A program made the position numbers and the translations under genes. From Psychrobacter sp. (GTDB taxonomy: Bacteria > Pseudomonadota > Gammaproteobacteria > Pseudomonadales > Moraxellaceae), in NCBI RefSeq assembly GCF_018260395.1, contig NZ_JAGLBC010000007.1:1-42288 (forward strand): a stretch of 42,288 nucleotides of DNA, given 5' to 3'. This document shows, piece by piece, positions 17,461-26,996 of the stretch; within the stretch, counting starts at the first letter, position 1; every line of letters starts with the position of its first letter. The notes beneath the pieces were generated by a model, which made no database searches, was not told where the DNA came from, and worked only from the letters and a program-made list of their open reading frames with translations.

Positions 17461-18018
17461 ATGGATTGGTCAAAGTGGTTATTTATAGATTGGGAAGTTG
17501 CTCTAGCGGTGGTACTGTCGGCAACCGCTGTATATTTTGCCCTTATCTTCTATACTAGAATTATGGGGCTGCGTAGCTTTGCTAAGTTATCAAGTTACGA
17601 CTTTGCCATGACGGTCGCTATGGGTAGTATTCTGGCGTCTACTATTTTGTCGAAGTCACCTGCTTTGTTAAAAGGGTTATTGGCGATTGCAATTTTGTTC
17701 TTATTACAAGGGTGTATTTCAGTGATACGCCGGAAATCAACCGTCATTAGAAGGCTGGTTGACAATCAACCTATTGTGTTGATGGCGCATGGTGAGTTTA
17801 ATTGGGATAATATTAAAGAAGCCAAAATGTCGAAAAATGATTTGCAAGAAGTGCTTCGTAAAAATGGCATCAAGTCTACTTCTGAAGTATTTGCTATGGT
17901 GATGGAGACGACAGGCGATATGAGCGTAATCAAAACCAGCGATACGCCAGCGGATATTGAAATATTTGACGACATTCGAGATTATGAATTAATTGTTCAT
18001 CATAAAAATTTTAAATAA
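17461..18018 (+). CDS. DUF421 family membrane protein (YetF/YcaP-like)
   Basis: The 185-residue protein has about three N-terminal membrane helices (residues 12-85), followed by a cytoplasmic C-terminal domain with the PIVLMAHGEFNWDNIKEAKM region typical of DUF421 (YetF) proteins. The conserved family sequence RIMGLRSFAKLSSYDFAMTV is present. The ATG at 17461 is chosen because GAGGG lies six bases upstream; a TTG at 17449 is possible but overlaps that site. The function of the family is poorly known; roles in envelope or spore-related processes have been suggested. Confidence 0.88.
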   Translation: MDWSKWLFIDWEVALAVVLSATAVYFALIFYTRIMGLRSFAKLSSYDFAMTVAMGSILASTILSKSPALLKGLLAIAILFLLQGCISVIRRKSTVIRRLVDNQPIVLMAHGEFNWDNIKEAKMSKNDLQEVLRKNGIKSTSEVFAMVMETTGDMSVIKTSDTPADIEIFDDIRDYELIVHHKNFK

Positions 18019-18076
18019 GTTTGCTAAGGGTTATAGGATAACGTTAAATCTAAACAGGCCCTATCCGAATGTGGCT

Positions 18077-18166
18077 TTGCTTTTGAAGTCACTTCTTTTG
18101 TAAAAACTGCTTTTGAAAACCGTGTGTCTATAAAACGGCTGTCTAAAAATGCTTTTGGAAATAATA
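18077..18166. repeat. 15-bp imperfect tandem repeat before the FUSC gene
   Basis: Six 15-bp units start at 18077, 18092, 18107, 18122, 18137 and 18152. Most contain CTTTTG or TGTCT followed by an A-rich end. The period is a multiple of three, which explains the spurious open frame on the opposite strand here. Confidence 0.6.
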
Positions 18167-18170
18167 GATT

Positions 18171-19496
18171 GTGGAAAATAAGTCTCTCAAACAACGTCTG
18201 GCTGCCCCTTTTATCGAGCCTTATGCCCGTTACCAAAACGCAGACTTGCTGCATGCCATGCGCATTGGTTTAGCTATCGTAACGGCATTAATTATCAACC
18301 AAGTGACGGAAATACCGCATGGTGAGTGGACGACCATTACCGTCTTTATCATTTTGGGGCTACTTCAATACCAAGGTGCGATATATACCAAGGCGATTGA
18401 ACGTATCGCTGGCACCGCTCTCGGTATCGTCATAGGACTGGTGTTATTATTTTTGAACCATAATTTGCTAAATGAACAATGGCTATATTATTTAGTGATA
18501 GGGGTGGTAAGTGCCATCATTGGCTATTATGCCATTCGTCAACTGGGCTATATCGGCATGCTGACAGGCATCACTATGTGCATGATTATCTCCAGTACTA
18601 GTAATGTCGGTGAAGATGGGCTATACCGTGCGTTGAATGTCATTATTGGCACGCTGATATCGGTGGTTGCGACCGTAATATTGCCGCTTAAATCCACCTT
18701 GATGTGGCGTTTTTTGTTAGCCAATAATCTTGAAGCCTGCGCGCAAGTATACGATGGGGTAGGGCTGCACGTTCAAGAGCCTAATGATAATCAGCAGCTA
18801 CATCCACTTTCAATAGAAGCTTTAGCTCCGACTATCAAGGCAGCTTCTATACAAAGAGTAGACTTAGACGATCAACTATTATCTCCCCGAGAGTCGAGAG
18901 TGGATCTTGGTGCCACAACCATTACGTCAATAGGCGAGTTAAGTGATACCAAGATAGGTAGTCTGGTGAATGATGATATGGTGCAACGTCTTAAAAAAAT
19001 TAATCAACGCCTTTTAAAAGCACGTGCTCATATTGCCGCCACCGCTAATGAGACAGGTATCGACAAACAAACCCTTGATCAAATTCAGCGCATGCATCGT
19101 AATATTATTGGCACCATCGACTTGTTATTAAGTGCGGCTCCAACTCTTAATCAGCACCCTATTGATGGGGATAATCGTATTTTATTGGAACATTATCATT
19201 CTGAGTTAACGCAGGCCATGCGCCATATGGCAGCGGTGTTAAGAAGTCCCAGTGATGAAGTTTTTCGCCCTATTACCCGTATAAAAATATCAGATTATCC
19301 AAGTATTCACCAATTGGATTTTGAATGGCAGGGTTACTTTTGGTTGACCCAAACCTTGCAGGCACAATTACAAAGCTTAAGTGACTTGCTACAACAAACT
19401 CAGGTACAGTGGTACAAAGGTTCAGGAGTTCGTTATCAACGTCAGGAACAGCGCCGCATCAATGCCCAAGGAAGAGAAAGCGACCTGGATTTATAA
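18171..19496 (+). CDS. FUSC family inner-membrane transporter
   Basis: The 441-residue protein has an N-terminal block of about six hydrophobic helices (residues 30-180), containing MRIGLAIVTALIINQ and GEWTTITVFIILGLLQYQGA, which matches the aromatic acid exporter/fusaric acid resistance (FUSC, YccS-like) superfamily. A long hydrophilic C-terminal region follows (residues 190-441). Members export small organic compounds or affect envelope stress; the substrate is unknown. The start is a GTG directly after the repeat array, with only a weak GGAAATAAT upstream, so the start is not certain. Confidence 0.82.
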   Translation: MENKSLKQRLAAPFIEPYARYQNADLLHAMRIGLAIVTALIINQVTEIPHGEWTTITVFIILGLLQYQGAIYTKAIERIAGTALGIVIGLVLLFLNHNLLNEQWLYYLVIGVVSAIIGYYAIRQLGYIGMLTGITMCMIISSTSNVGEDGLYRALNVIIGTLISVVATVILPLKSTLMWRFLLANNLEACAQVYDGVGLHVQEPNDNQQLHPLSIEALAPTIKAASIQRVDLDDQLLSPRESRVDLGATTITSIGELSDTKIGSLVNDDMVQRLKKINQRLLKARAHIAATANETGIDKQTLDQIQRMHRNIIGTIDLLLSAAPTLNQHPIDGDNRILLEHYHSELTQAMRHMAAVLRSPSDEVFRPITRIKISDYPSIHQLDFEWQGYFWLTQTLQAQLQSLSDLLQQTQVQWYKGSGVRYQRQEQRRINAQGRESDLDL

Positions 19497-19549
19497 TCAA
19501 GGTGCTATTTCAATAAAGTGCGAGTTAAAAGATTGATTGGAGCTATCGT

Positions 19550-20263
19550 ATGACCTATGCTTATTTTGAAGACAAGCAACAACGCATCAACGAATTTGTG
19601 GCGCGCGCTAATTTAATTCTCGGTGATGATCCCTTGTGCTATACCGGTGATTTTATTACCGGTCAGCCAGTGCGTCCGGATATTTTATTTGTCAGTATCA
19701 ATCCTGGGCACAGTAATCGAGAGGACTGGGGCGATATTGAAGCGCGCCGAGCTCAAGCTGTGGTAAAGGATTTTGAAAAGCTTACCTGTAAATATATTGC
19801 TGATGTTGCAAGAGGCAGTCGCTATGCCAAGCGTATTGTCGATGTGGTATGTACAGGCGATATTAAGCGATTAGAGCGCTGTGCTGAGACCAGCTTCGTG
19901 TCCTATTTTGCTGCGCCCAAAGAAGCCGTCCTACACGCCCAATTATCCGAATTGCCTGAAGATATGCAACTTGAGCATCATGCCCTGACTCGATTGGATA
20001 TTGAACACATCAATCCTAAGCATATTATTTGTATGGGTTGGCGCTCCTTTGATCGTTTCTTAGAGCACTATGGTGACGGTAGTGAGATAATCGTCAGAAA
20101 GCTGCCTTTAATGGGTAAAATGGAAGACTATTATGCTTACACTGAGGTGGCAGGGGTACAGGTGCATGGATTACGCCATTTATGTACCAAGCTGACGTTA
20201 GAAATGCGAGCCAATTTAGAAGCGATATTTACTGATATTTGGGATGAACTAGACCTAAATTAA
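19550..20263 (+). CDS. Possible uracil-DNA glycosylase superfamily protein
   Basis: The 237-residue soluble protein contains ILFVSINPGHS near residues 45-55, IICMGWRSFDRF in the middle and VHGLRHLC near the C-terminus. These sit in the order expected of the UDG fold: a catalytic INPG-type motif, a central strand with the glycine-rich turn, and a His-containing loop. The match is to the superfamily pattern and not to a named enzyme, so a DNA base-excision role is only suggested. It follows the FUSC gene by 53 bp and may share its transcript. Confidence 0.5.
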   Translation: MTYAYFEDKQQRINEFVARANLILGDDPLCYTGDFITGQPVRPDILFVSINPGHSNREDWGDIEARRAQAVVKDFEKLTCKYIADVARGSRYAKRIVDVVCTGDIKRLERCAETSFVSYFAAPKEAVLHAQLSELPEDMQLEHHALTRLDIEHINPKHIICMGWRSFDRFLEHYGDGSEIIVRKLPLMGKMEDYYAYTEVAGVQVHGLRHLCTKLTLEMRANLEAIFTDIWDELDLN

Positions 20264-20553
20264 CTATAAGTGTTTAAGAATAAATATGAGGCTTCAGGAA
20301 GGAGTATTTACAAGTATTAAAGTAAATATCGTGAATGAATAGGATGTATTCACCAACACGCCCTATACAAATCAACGCCGTTAAAACCTTGATAATGATC
20401 GGATAAACCTTATATAAACTCTACAGTTATAATTCGATATATTTAGATTTATTAAATAATTTGGATTTAGTAAATAATAACGAGTGTTATATACCTTAAG
20501 GTTTAGTCAAAACGGGTGTAGCCTCAAATAGTGCTTCGTTAAGGAGGTGACTT
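20264..20553. other. Gene-free spacer with leader of the hemerythrin gene
   Basis: About 290 bp of AT-rich DNA without an ORF. It contains an 18-bp tandem duplication and ends in a very strong ribosome binding site, AAGGAGGTGA, at 20541-20550. Confidence 0.6.
20442..20477. repeat. 18-bp tandem duplication
   Basis: TTTAGATTTATTAAATAA (20442-20459) is followed by TTTGGATTTAGTAAATAA (20460-20477), with 16 of 18 positions identical. Confidence 0.85.
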
Positions 20554-21144
20554 GTGAACAGCGCAACTGAAAATACAAGCCCAAATAATCAACAAGAGAA
20601 CAAGGTCATTGCAACACCCCGACATCCTGAAAGTCGATTGGACCCTGATTGGTTATTTTTATATGAAAAACTACCGCCTAATCAATGGTACTCCTCTGAT
20701 TATGCTTACAAAACGTCTGGGTGGCTAAACGTCCATACCAATATTCGTAAGCGTCAACGTATTTTAAGACAGCTAAGTGAAGAGTATTTAATGGGTGCCT
20801 TAAATTGGGATAATTATCGAAGTCAGGTGCTACAGCGTATTAGTATGCATGTGCTTAAATTGCATCAGCACCACAGTGTAGAGGATCATGGATTCTTTCC
20901 TGAGTTTGTCAGCTCCTATCCGCAGTTAAAGACTGGCTTTGATATTCTAGAGCGTGACCATGTTAGACTCGATAAGTTATTAGATGATCTACAAGGGTTA
21001 AATGATGAGTTGGCAAAAGCGCAGCATGAAGATAAAAAGTTAGCAGACCGCTTACATGCTAACTTAATTACTGGCAGCGACTTCTTATCGCAGCATTTGA
21101 CGGATGAAGAGGATTTGGTTATACCGATACTCGGATTGCGCTAA
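20554..21144 (+). CDS. Hemerythrin-like domain protein
   Basis: This 196-residue cytoplasmic protein has the HHE/hemerythrin-like helical pattern. Candidate iron ligands are His99, His104, His106/107, Glu110 and His112 in the first helix pair, His136 in ERDHVRLD, and His181 and Glu185 in SQHLTDEED near the end. Such proteins bind a di-iron centre and deal with oxygen, nitric oxide or iron. It starts with GTG, but the ribosome binding site AAGGAGGTGA is a full match to the anti-Shine-Dalgarno sequence, so strong translation is likely. Confidence 0.85.
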   Translation: MNSATENTSPNNQQENKVIATPRHPESRLDPDWLFLYEKLPPNQWYSSDYAYKTSGWLNVHTNIRKRQRILRQLSEEYLMGALNWDNYRSQVLQRISMHVLKLHQHHSVEDHGFFPEFVSSYPQLKTGFDILERDHVRLDKLLDDLQGLNDELAKAQHEDKKLADRLHANLITGSDFLSQHLTDEEDLVIPILGLR

Positions 21145-21214
21145 TCAGCAAAAGCGTTCTAAAATTAGTGACATTTAGGTTATCAATTAAGCATAATCAA
21201 TAAGGCTTCAAATT

Positions 21215-21475
21215 ATGTATAAGCCACAGATAATGGGCGTATTTAGTGCTATCTTCGGACTAATTATAGTATCGACAGTATTTAATTCAGGCAATAATAC
21301 GCCAATGTCACAATGGCCTATGGAAGGGTTTCAGAACTTAGCATTTAGTATTGGTTGGTTAAGTCCTTTTCCAAACGCAATGGTTTATATTATCGCTGTG
21401 TTAATACTACTGTTGGTAGCTACTATATTTTATAAATTCGGTGTATGGCTATTCCGGCAAGCAACGGGTAACTAG
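21215..21475 (+). CDS. Small two-helix membrane protein, unknown
   Basis: This 86-residue protein has hydrophobic helices at about residues 8-23 and 57-72 with a short extracytoplasmic loop between them. No family is recognised. It follows the hemerythrin gene by 70 bp on the same strand. The clear helix pattern supports a real gene. Confidence 0.6.
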   Translation: MYKPQIMGVFSAIFGLIIVSTVFNSGNNTPMSQWPMEGFQNLAFSIGWLSPFPNAMVYIIAVLILLLVATIFYKFGVWLFRQATGN

Positions 21476-21479
21476 CCAA

Positions 21480-21698
21480 TTAACCTTGTAAATTCAGTAT
21501 TAAAAAGTTTTCCTGATAGAGTTCCAAATTATATTTAGCATTCATTCTAGATATGCTAGGTATAAAAAAAAGTACAGTAAGTGAAAAATACGATAAGGTA
21601 TTGAAAGTATTGTGGTCAATTTTTAACTCTTGATCCCTAGAATCTCCTATAAATCCTACTATTACAAAGCCTGATGCGAAAGCTAAGAAAGCAATCAA
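21480..21698 (-). pseudogene. Possible decayed small membrane protein
   Basis: The reading frame (72 residues from a TTG codon) encodes two hydrophobic helices, starting with IAFLAFASGFVIVGFIG. The same frame stays open upstream to 21800 with protein-like sequence (NQYEPDKYQTISYLLRS) but no ATG. A neighbouring frame supplies membrane-like sequence further upstream until a stop at 21755-21757. Together this looks like one small membrane protein broken by a frameshift, but a non-coding explanation is possible. Confidence 0.3.
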
Positions 21699-21888
21699 TA
21701 AGGATCTTAATAAGTAAGAAATAGTCTGATATTTATCAGGTTCATATTGATTTACTATGAGGCTAATAGTGTATAGAAGGAGGCTAGTAAGTATATGATT
21801 TTAAAAAATAATTTAGGGTCTAAAAATAAAAATATATTAAAAATAAAGGATTGTTGTTTAAAAGCTTTGAAAAACAAAAAAAATAAAA

Positions 21889-22251
21889 TTATTTTTGTAA
21901 GTCAGAAATAATTTTATCGCATTTTTCTATCATTGAACTACTATTTCTATAGGCTTGAACAATCAGAGGTAGATTTTGTTCACTAAGGTTACCATCAGGA
22001 TTGTTAAAATTTTTCTTAAGTAAATCAATATCGCCATCATAGCTAGATATTAATTTTTGGGAAATTTTTAAGTCTTCCTTTGATAAGTCTAGTAATACCG
22101 TAAGTTCTTGTAAAGAACCTACAACAGATTCACCTTCAATTAAATTAGCAACCAAGGTCGCTAAGGTAAAATTATGGTATCGAAGTTGTTCAACTTTCTT
22201 ATTCAAAGCTGTTACTTCTTTTGCAAGGTTTTCAATAGAAATATCAGACAT
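21889..22251 (-). CDS. Hypothetical coiled-coil protein
   Basis: This 120-residue soluble protein starts with a heptad-like segment, ENLAKEVTALNKKVEQLRYH (residues 6-25), and is helical throughout. No family is recognised. It lies 18 bp after the secreted-protein gene on the same strand, so the two are likely cotranscribed. It could be a cytoplasmic partner or immunity-type protein, but this is only suggested by position. Confidence 0.6.
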   Translation of the reverse strand: MSDISIENLAKEVTALNKKVEQLRYHNFTLATLVANLIEGESVVGSLQELTVLLDLSKEDLKISQKLISSYDGDIDLLKKNFNNPDGNLSEQNLPLIVQAYRNSSSMIEKCDKIISDLQK

Positions 22252-22269
22252 TTATTAATTCCATTTTTA

Positions 22270-22770
22270 TTATAGTAAGACAGTTGTTATAGCCCATGTG
22301 ATAGTTCTTGCAGTTGTAGATGGGATACCTGCCGAAATTAGAGCTTGCATTATTGAACCCTCTGCCATATAACTTACTCCATCAATTGTAGTGGCTATTT
22401 TCAAGGAATTATTTTTTATATATGTTCCTACAGCAGGTGAGACTGTATCTAATACTAGAGCGAGATTTGGTCCGCCATATCTAAAGGCAATAACTATGGC
22501 AGCCTTTTTTAAACCATATTCAGAAACTTGTGCAGGAACTTTTAAAAATCTTTGTCCGGTTTCTGGACTGGTAATAATTGTAGCATTGTATGAAGAAGAT
22601 AGATTTACAGTATCTTCGGCTTGTAATGGAATAATACGAGTGTGAAATCTATCATTCTTAATTTGGCTGCTAAGAGAATTTTCATTAATTTCTTTTGCAT
22701 TTACATTGATTGCCGAGAACATTAGTAAACTAGATAAAACCGTAGTGGCTAATAACTTGAATTTTTTCAT
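22270..22770 (-). CDS. Secreted protein with hydrophobic C-terminal half, unknown
   Basis: The 166-residue protein has a clear signal peptide, ending near VNAKE at residues 23-27, followed by a polar part and a hydrophobic, glycine- and alanine-containing C-terminal half (about residues 85-166) with several amphipathic or membrane-like helices (AAIVIAFRYGG, MQALISAGIPS, ITWAITTVLL). No family is recognised. The shape is compatible with a membrane-active peptide such as a bacteriocin-like product, but no export or processing gene is adjacent. The surrounding DNA is more AT-rich than the housekeeping genes. Confidence 0.6.
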   Translation of the reverse strand: MKKFKLLATTVLSSLLMFSAINVNAKEINENSLSSQIKNDRFHTRIIPLQAEDTVNLSSSYNATIITSPETGQRFLKVPAQVSEYGLKKAAIVIAFRYGGPNLALVLDTVSPAVGTYIKNNSLKIATTIDGVSYMAEGSIMQALISAGIPSTTARTITWAITTVLL

Positions 22771-23107
22771 TTAAATACCCTTTACTAAAGATTGATTTAA
22801 TTAAAAAATTCAACTTACTTGCTAACAAAAAGATAATAATATTTAAATCCTAAGTATTTTTTTCTAAAGAGTTATTGGAATATTGAATAATTAATTTTTT
22901 ATGTAATAACAGTATTCTTAAATTCATTTATGATACTTTCCAAACGTTTTTTATCCGTATCGCAATTAACTTCTTGATTAATCATATTTAAAAGATTTTG
23001 GGCGAATTGGGGGTTTTTGCGAGCGACTGACAAAACCATGCCCCCCAATACAATTTTTAAAGTATCGTGTTTAAACCAAAAGCGTAATGGCTAAAGTTAG
23101 CCTTAAG
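22771..23107. other. AT-rich spacer with a gene fragment
   Basis: This region holds the leader of the secreted-protein gene and a short open frame described separately. No terminator with a clear T-run was found behind the L,D-transpeptidase gene. Confidence 0.5.
22899..23039 (-). pseudogene. Short protein-like fragment, possibly a gene remnant
   Basis: A 46-residue frame from ATG 23039 encodes MVLSVARKNPQFAQ and then LESIINEFKNTVIT before TAA at 22899. The same frame reads upstream without a start as WFKHDTLKIVLGG back to a TAG near 23093, and this reads like protein. I see no usable ribosome binding site at the ATG (only GGGGGG directly in front). It may be the 3' end of a lost gene. Confidence 0.35.
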
Positions 23108-24298
23108 TTATAAAAACTCTACTTTAGCGCCGTCCTCAATAGTGCCATATAGCCCAAGGGCATCCCAATTGGTTAGGCGCACACATCCTGAAGAGTTTTG
23201 ACGACTGATTCTTTCAGGTTCTGGAGAGCCATGGATGCCGTAACTGCGTTTGCTAAGACCTAGCCAGACACGGCCCACAGGGTTATTTGGACCAGGAGGG
23301 AGCACACTTTTATGGTTTTTAAAGTCTTTGTTATAAGTTGGATCTATGATGCGACTGACAACCTTATATTGACCATTTGGTGAAGGTTTATAACTACTGC
23401 CCATAGTGGTTGGGTAACTGGCCACAAGCTCATTATTTTCATCATAAGCATATAGTAAGTTCTTGCTCTTCACCGCCACGACTCGGTGCACTGGAATCTC
23501 ATTAGGCTGATATGGGTTATACACCACAATTTTATTGCCTGCTTCAAACTTAGTGTTTGGGTTTAGCTTCAATAGCAGTGCTTTACTCATGTGAAATTTT
23601 TCACCCATGGCCTCAAGCACAGACTTAAACTGCTGCCCTTTTGGATTATTAATTAAAGTCACATCATCATCTGTGAGGGTGTAATTGACCAATACTGGCT
23701 GAGCACTTATAGTACTGTCCGCTGTCAGTAACTTCCAAGTGGCGTCATCTATTTTACCTGTAACCTCTAGACCCTGCTTTTCTTGGAATACTTGTATCGC
23801 CTTGATAGCATTTTTACCAAGTCGTCCATCAATGGCACCCACAGAATGATGGTTATAATTCAGTAAAGCCTGAATCTTTAGAATGACATTCTCATCAAGA
23901 GGTGCATCAGCAGTCCAGACTGCTTGGTTAACCTGTTGAGCTTTTTCAGGAAGGTTAGTGGTCTCATAAGGCAGCTCTGGTAAAGCTTTTGCAAGACGTA
24001 ACTGCGATGGCGTATCGCCAATAAATTGCTGACTAATATTCGGACGCAACTGTTTAACCGGTTCAGTAGGCGCTTGTGATTCATTTTCTATAGCGTCTTC
24101 AGGTTCAGGGGTAATAATCTGCAATATTTTATCTTTTAGGTGCTTAATAGACTCAATATTTATGCCAGCTTTGTCGCTATTTGAAGATGAGCATGCGCTA
24201 AGTGCTAAAGGCATCATTATTACTGAAATAATCAAAATTTGTTTTGGCAAGTGTTTACCCAAAGGTAGCTGCCTTAAGGAAAAAGGTTTTAACACCAT
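23108..24298 (-). CDS. L,D-transpeptidase lipoprotein with peptidoglycan-binding domain
   Basis: This envelope enzyme forms 3-3 cross-links in peptidoglycan or attaches proteins to it. From the ATG at 24298 the protein has 396 residues: a lipobox LSAC with Cys36, a PG-binding domain around residues 135-190 (ALLNYNHHSVGAIDGRLG), a LysM-like segment with NPNTKFEAGNKIVVYNP, and a YkuD catalytic domain with His356 and Cys372 in the SSGCVRLTN motif. The GTG at 24310 is an alternative start; AAGTGAG before 24298 favours the ATG. It follows parC by about 60 bp on the same strand. Confidence 0.92.
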   Translation of the reverse strand: MVLKPFSLRQLPLGKHLPKQILIISVIMMPLALSACSSSNSDKAGINIESIKHLKDKILQIITPEPEDAIENESQAPTEPVKQLRPNISQQFIGDTPSQLRLAKALPELPYETTNLPEKAQQVNQAVWTADAPLDENVILKIQALLNYNHHSVGAIDGRLGKNAIKAIQVFQEKQGLEVTGKIDDATWKLLTADSTISAQPVLVNYTLTDDDVTLINNPKGQQFKSVLEAMGEKFHMSKALLLKLNPNTKFEAGNKIVVYNPYQPNEIPVHRVVAVKSKNLLYAYDENNELVASYPTTMGSSYKPSPNGQYKVVSRIIDPTYNKDFKNHKSVLPPGPNNPVGRVWLGLSKRSYGIHGSPEPERISRQNSSGCVRLTNWDALGLYGTIEDGAKVEFL

Positions 24299-24358
24299 CA
24301 ATAGACTCACTTCAAAAATTTATTGAGATACAGTTCTCTATTAAGCAAAATAGCGATG

Positions 24359-26653
24359 CTACTCTGCTACCCAAATATCAGTCACGTTTTGAAAACCACG
24401 CGGTAGTTGACTACCGCGATTACCACGTTTACCGGTGTAATTTGCTAAATCCATAGGTTTTAGTGTGACATGTCGCTTGCCAGCAGTTACCGTCAAGCTG
24501 TCATCATGATGTAAAGGCAACACTGCCACTACATCATCATCGTCTTTTAGATTTATTAACTTGTTGCCTTTACCGCGCTGCTGTTCTGGCAGTTCATCAA
24601 TTGCAAATATCAATAAATAGCCGGCTGAAGTAACCACTGCTATTTGATCTTGAGCCAAGGCATGCTTATCATCTTCAGACTCTGCTTTGACATCAACATA
24701 GGCCACTTTAAGTAAATGAGCATCTTTGTCAAAGTTAATGACATTTTTACCCGCTTTTTGATTGGTCTCAAGATTACCCAGTGTATTGATAAAGCCATAG
24801 CCTTTTGAGCTGGACAAGATAATACGCTGATCATCGTCGCCGGCAAGCAGCTGCTCGAAGCTAGCACCAGCGGCAGGTTTTAACACGCTGGTTAATGGAT
24901 CGCCCTGACCACGCGCAGAAGCCAATATATGCGCATCAATACTGTAGCTACGACCGGTGCTGTCCATAATATAGAGTTTTTCATTAGACTTACTACGTAC
25001 ATGGGCTTGATAGCTGTCGCCTGAGCGATAACTCATGCCAGTAGCGTCAACATCGTGTCCTTTAGCAGCACGAATCCAGCCAGCTTTAGACAAAATAGCA
25101 GTAATGGGTTCGCTTGGCACAAGATCAGACTCTTTAAGTGCGGTTGCTTCATCACGCTCTATCACAGGCGACATACGACTATTACCATGCTCCTTCATGT
25201 CGGCTTCTAACTCTGCAATAATTAACTGAGTTAGACTTTCAGGGTTATCAAGTAGCTCTTGGATAGTGGCACGCTCAGCTTCCAAAGCATCTTTTTCAGT
25301 GCGAAGTTCAATCTCTTGTAAGCGGGCTAGTTGACGTAGACGAATGTCTAAAATAGCGTTGGCTTGAATCTCACTTAAGTCATAGCGGGTCATCAGCTCC
25401 ATCTTTGGATCATCTTCTTCACGAATGATGCGAATCACTTCATCAATATGCAGATAGGCAATTAACAAGCCTGCTAAAATGTGTAGGCGCTTATCGATTT
25501 TGTCCAAGCGGAACAGTAGGCGGCGAGTCACTACTTGACGGCGACTCACCAACCATTCCTCTATGATCTCTTTCAAGTTTTTTACTTGCGGCTTGCCATT
25601 AAGCCCAATCACGTTCATATTGACGCGATAACTGCTCTCAAGGTCGGTACTGGCAAATAAGTGACTCATTACCCGATCGACGTCAACGCGAGTAGAACGA
25701 AGCTCCAATACAATTCGACAAGCGTTCTCATGATCTGACTCATCATGAATATCTACTATCCAAGGCAGCTTCTTATCCATCATAAGCTTAGCAATTTGCT
25801 CTTGAATCTTATTGCCTGACACTTGATAAGGCAGTGCATCAATAATAACTAAATTCTTTTCCTGCTTATCGACATGGTACACGGCGCGCATTTTATAGCT
25901 GCCACGTCCAGACTCATAAATAGCTTGTAAGTCTTTTTTAGAGGTAATAATTTCGGCCGCAGTGGGCAGATCAGGAGCGGGTATAGATTGAGTCAATTGC
26001 TTAACAGATAACTCAGGGTTCTTTAGCAGACGAATGGCAGCACGCACCACCTCATTTAAATTATGAGGCGGAATATCAGTGGCCATACCTACCGCAATAC
26101 CCGTAGTTCCATTTAACAAAATATTAGGTAGGCGAGCCGGAAGGGTTATCGGTTCTTGCATTGAACCATCAAAGTTGTCTTGCCAATCTACAGTCCCTTG
26201 AGCCAGCTCTTCAAGTAAGGTGTTGGCATAGGCTGACATTTTAGCTTCAGTGTAACGCATGGCTGCAAATGACTTAGGGTCATCAGGACTACCCCAGTTA
26301 CCCTGTCCGGTGATTAGGGGATAGCGGTAACTAAAAGGTTGCGCCATAAGTACCATGGCTTCATAACAGGCTGAGTCACCATGAGGGTGATATTTACCTA
26401 ACACATCACCGACCGTACGTGCTGATTTTTTGGGTTTGGTTGTCGATTTTAGACCCAGTTCACTCATGGCATAGATGATGCGTCGCTGAACCGGTTTTAG
26501 ACCATCAGAAATGTGTGGCAATGCTCTATCCATGATGACATACATGGCATAGTTCAGATAAGCCTGTTCTGTGAATTCTGCTACAGAGCGAGTATCCATT
26601 GCTTCTGTAGGTATGACAGTTGAAGTCGGTGGGATATTTGAAATATCAGACAT
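24359..26653 (-). CDS. parC: DNA topoisomerase IV subunit A
   Basis: ParC is the DNA-cutting subunit of topoisomerase IV, which unlinks daughter chromosomes. The 764-residue protein contains the catalytic Tyr134 in [11 protein letters not shown] and the quinolone-resistance region [12 protein letters not shown] at residues 89-100. Ser94 and Glu98 correspond to E. coli Ser80 and Glu84, so the classic resistance substitutions are absent. The C-terminal part is the beta-pinwheel DNA-wrapping domain. The N-terminus is about 14 residues longer than in E. coli. The parE gene is not in this window. Confidence 0.97.
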   Translation of the reverse strand: MSDISNIPPTSTVIPTEAMDTRSVAEFTEQAYLNYAMYVIMDRALPHISDGLKPVQRRIIYAMSELGLKSTTKPKKSARTVGDVLGKYHPHGDSACYEAMVLMAQPFSYRYPLITGQGNWGSPDDPKSFAAMRYTEAKMSAYANTLLEELAQGTVDWQDNFDGSMQEPITLPARLPNILLNGTTGIAVGMATDIPPHNLNEVVRAAIRLLKNPELSVKQLTQSIPAPDLPTAAEIITSKKDLQAIYESGRGSYKMRAVYHVDKQEKNLVIIDALPYQVSGNKIQEQIAKLMMDKKLPWIVDIHDESDHENACRIVLELRSTRVDVDRVMSHLFASTDLESSYRVNMNVIGLNGKPQVKNLKEIIEEWLVSRRQVVTRRLLFRLDKIDKRLHILAGLLIAYLHIDEVIRIIREEDDPKMELMTRYDLSEIQANAILDIRLRQLARLQEIELRTEKDALEAERATIQELLDNPESLTQLIIAELEADMKEHGNSRMSPVIERDEATALKESDLVPSEPITAILSKAGWIRAAKGHDVDATGMSYRSGDSYQAHVRSKSNEKLYIMDSTGRSYSIDAHILASARGQGDPLTSVLKPAAGASFEQLLAGDDDQRIILSSSKGYGFINTLGNLETNQKAGKNVINFDKDAHLLKVAYVDVKAESEDDKHALAQDQIAVVTSAGYLLIFAIDELPEQQRGKGNKLINLKDDDDVVAVLPLHHDDSLTVTAGKRHVTLKPMDLANYTGKRGNRGSQLPRGFQNVTDIWVAE

Positions 26654-26920
26654 AATTGGTAATTTTGCCTTGTTTTAAATAAAAAGGTGCTTATAAGTAC
26701 TAAAATTTACTACAGTGAGAATTTTTATTTAAGCAGTGTGAAAATTTTAAGTTTAATATCGGTAGTCTAAATTATTATTTATACAATCACTCGGTCAGTA
26801 ATCTTGCTATTATAGCAGTAGCAATAAATCAACTACTATTTAAGTTGGTTTTATTTTAACGCTTAAGCTATTGTCTATTGAAATGAATAAACAATTTCTA
26901 AATTACTAAAAAAACGCAAG

Positions 26921-26932
26921 TACTGTACAGTA
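26921..26932. promoter_or_regulatory. Perfect 12-bp palindrome, possible operator
   Basis: TACTGTACAGTA is a perfect palindrome about 258 bp before the fadD-like start. No regulator is identified. Confidence 0.3.
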
Positions 26933-26979
26933 TATCGTATAGGATATGAGCTAAATTAAGTAGTAATCTTAGGTGTTAT

Positions 26980-26996
26980 GCGTCAACTGATGACGC
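26980..26996. promoter_or_regulatory. GCGTCA-N5-TGACGC inverted repeat, possible operator
   Basis: Perfect 6-bp arms with a 5-base spacer lie upstream of a TTGTCA/TATTTT-like promoter and the fadD-like gene. The dyad is GC-rich within AT-rich DNA, which suggests a protein-binding site. The regulator is unknown. Confidence 0.4.

Noticed and set aside
18024..18254. 76-residue frame on the minus strand before the FUSC gene
   Set aside because: The frame is open because of the 15-bp repeat array (a multiple of three) and part of the FUSC gene; the translation is low-complexity.
26921..26932. LexA-type SOS box
   Set aside because: CTGTACAG has no spacer between its half-sites, whereas the enterobacterial LexA box is CTG-N10-CAG, and Moraxellaceae use different SOS regulators.
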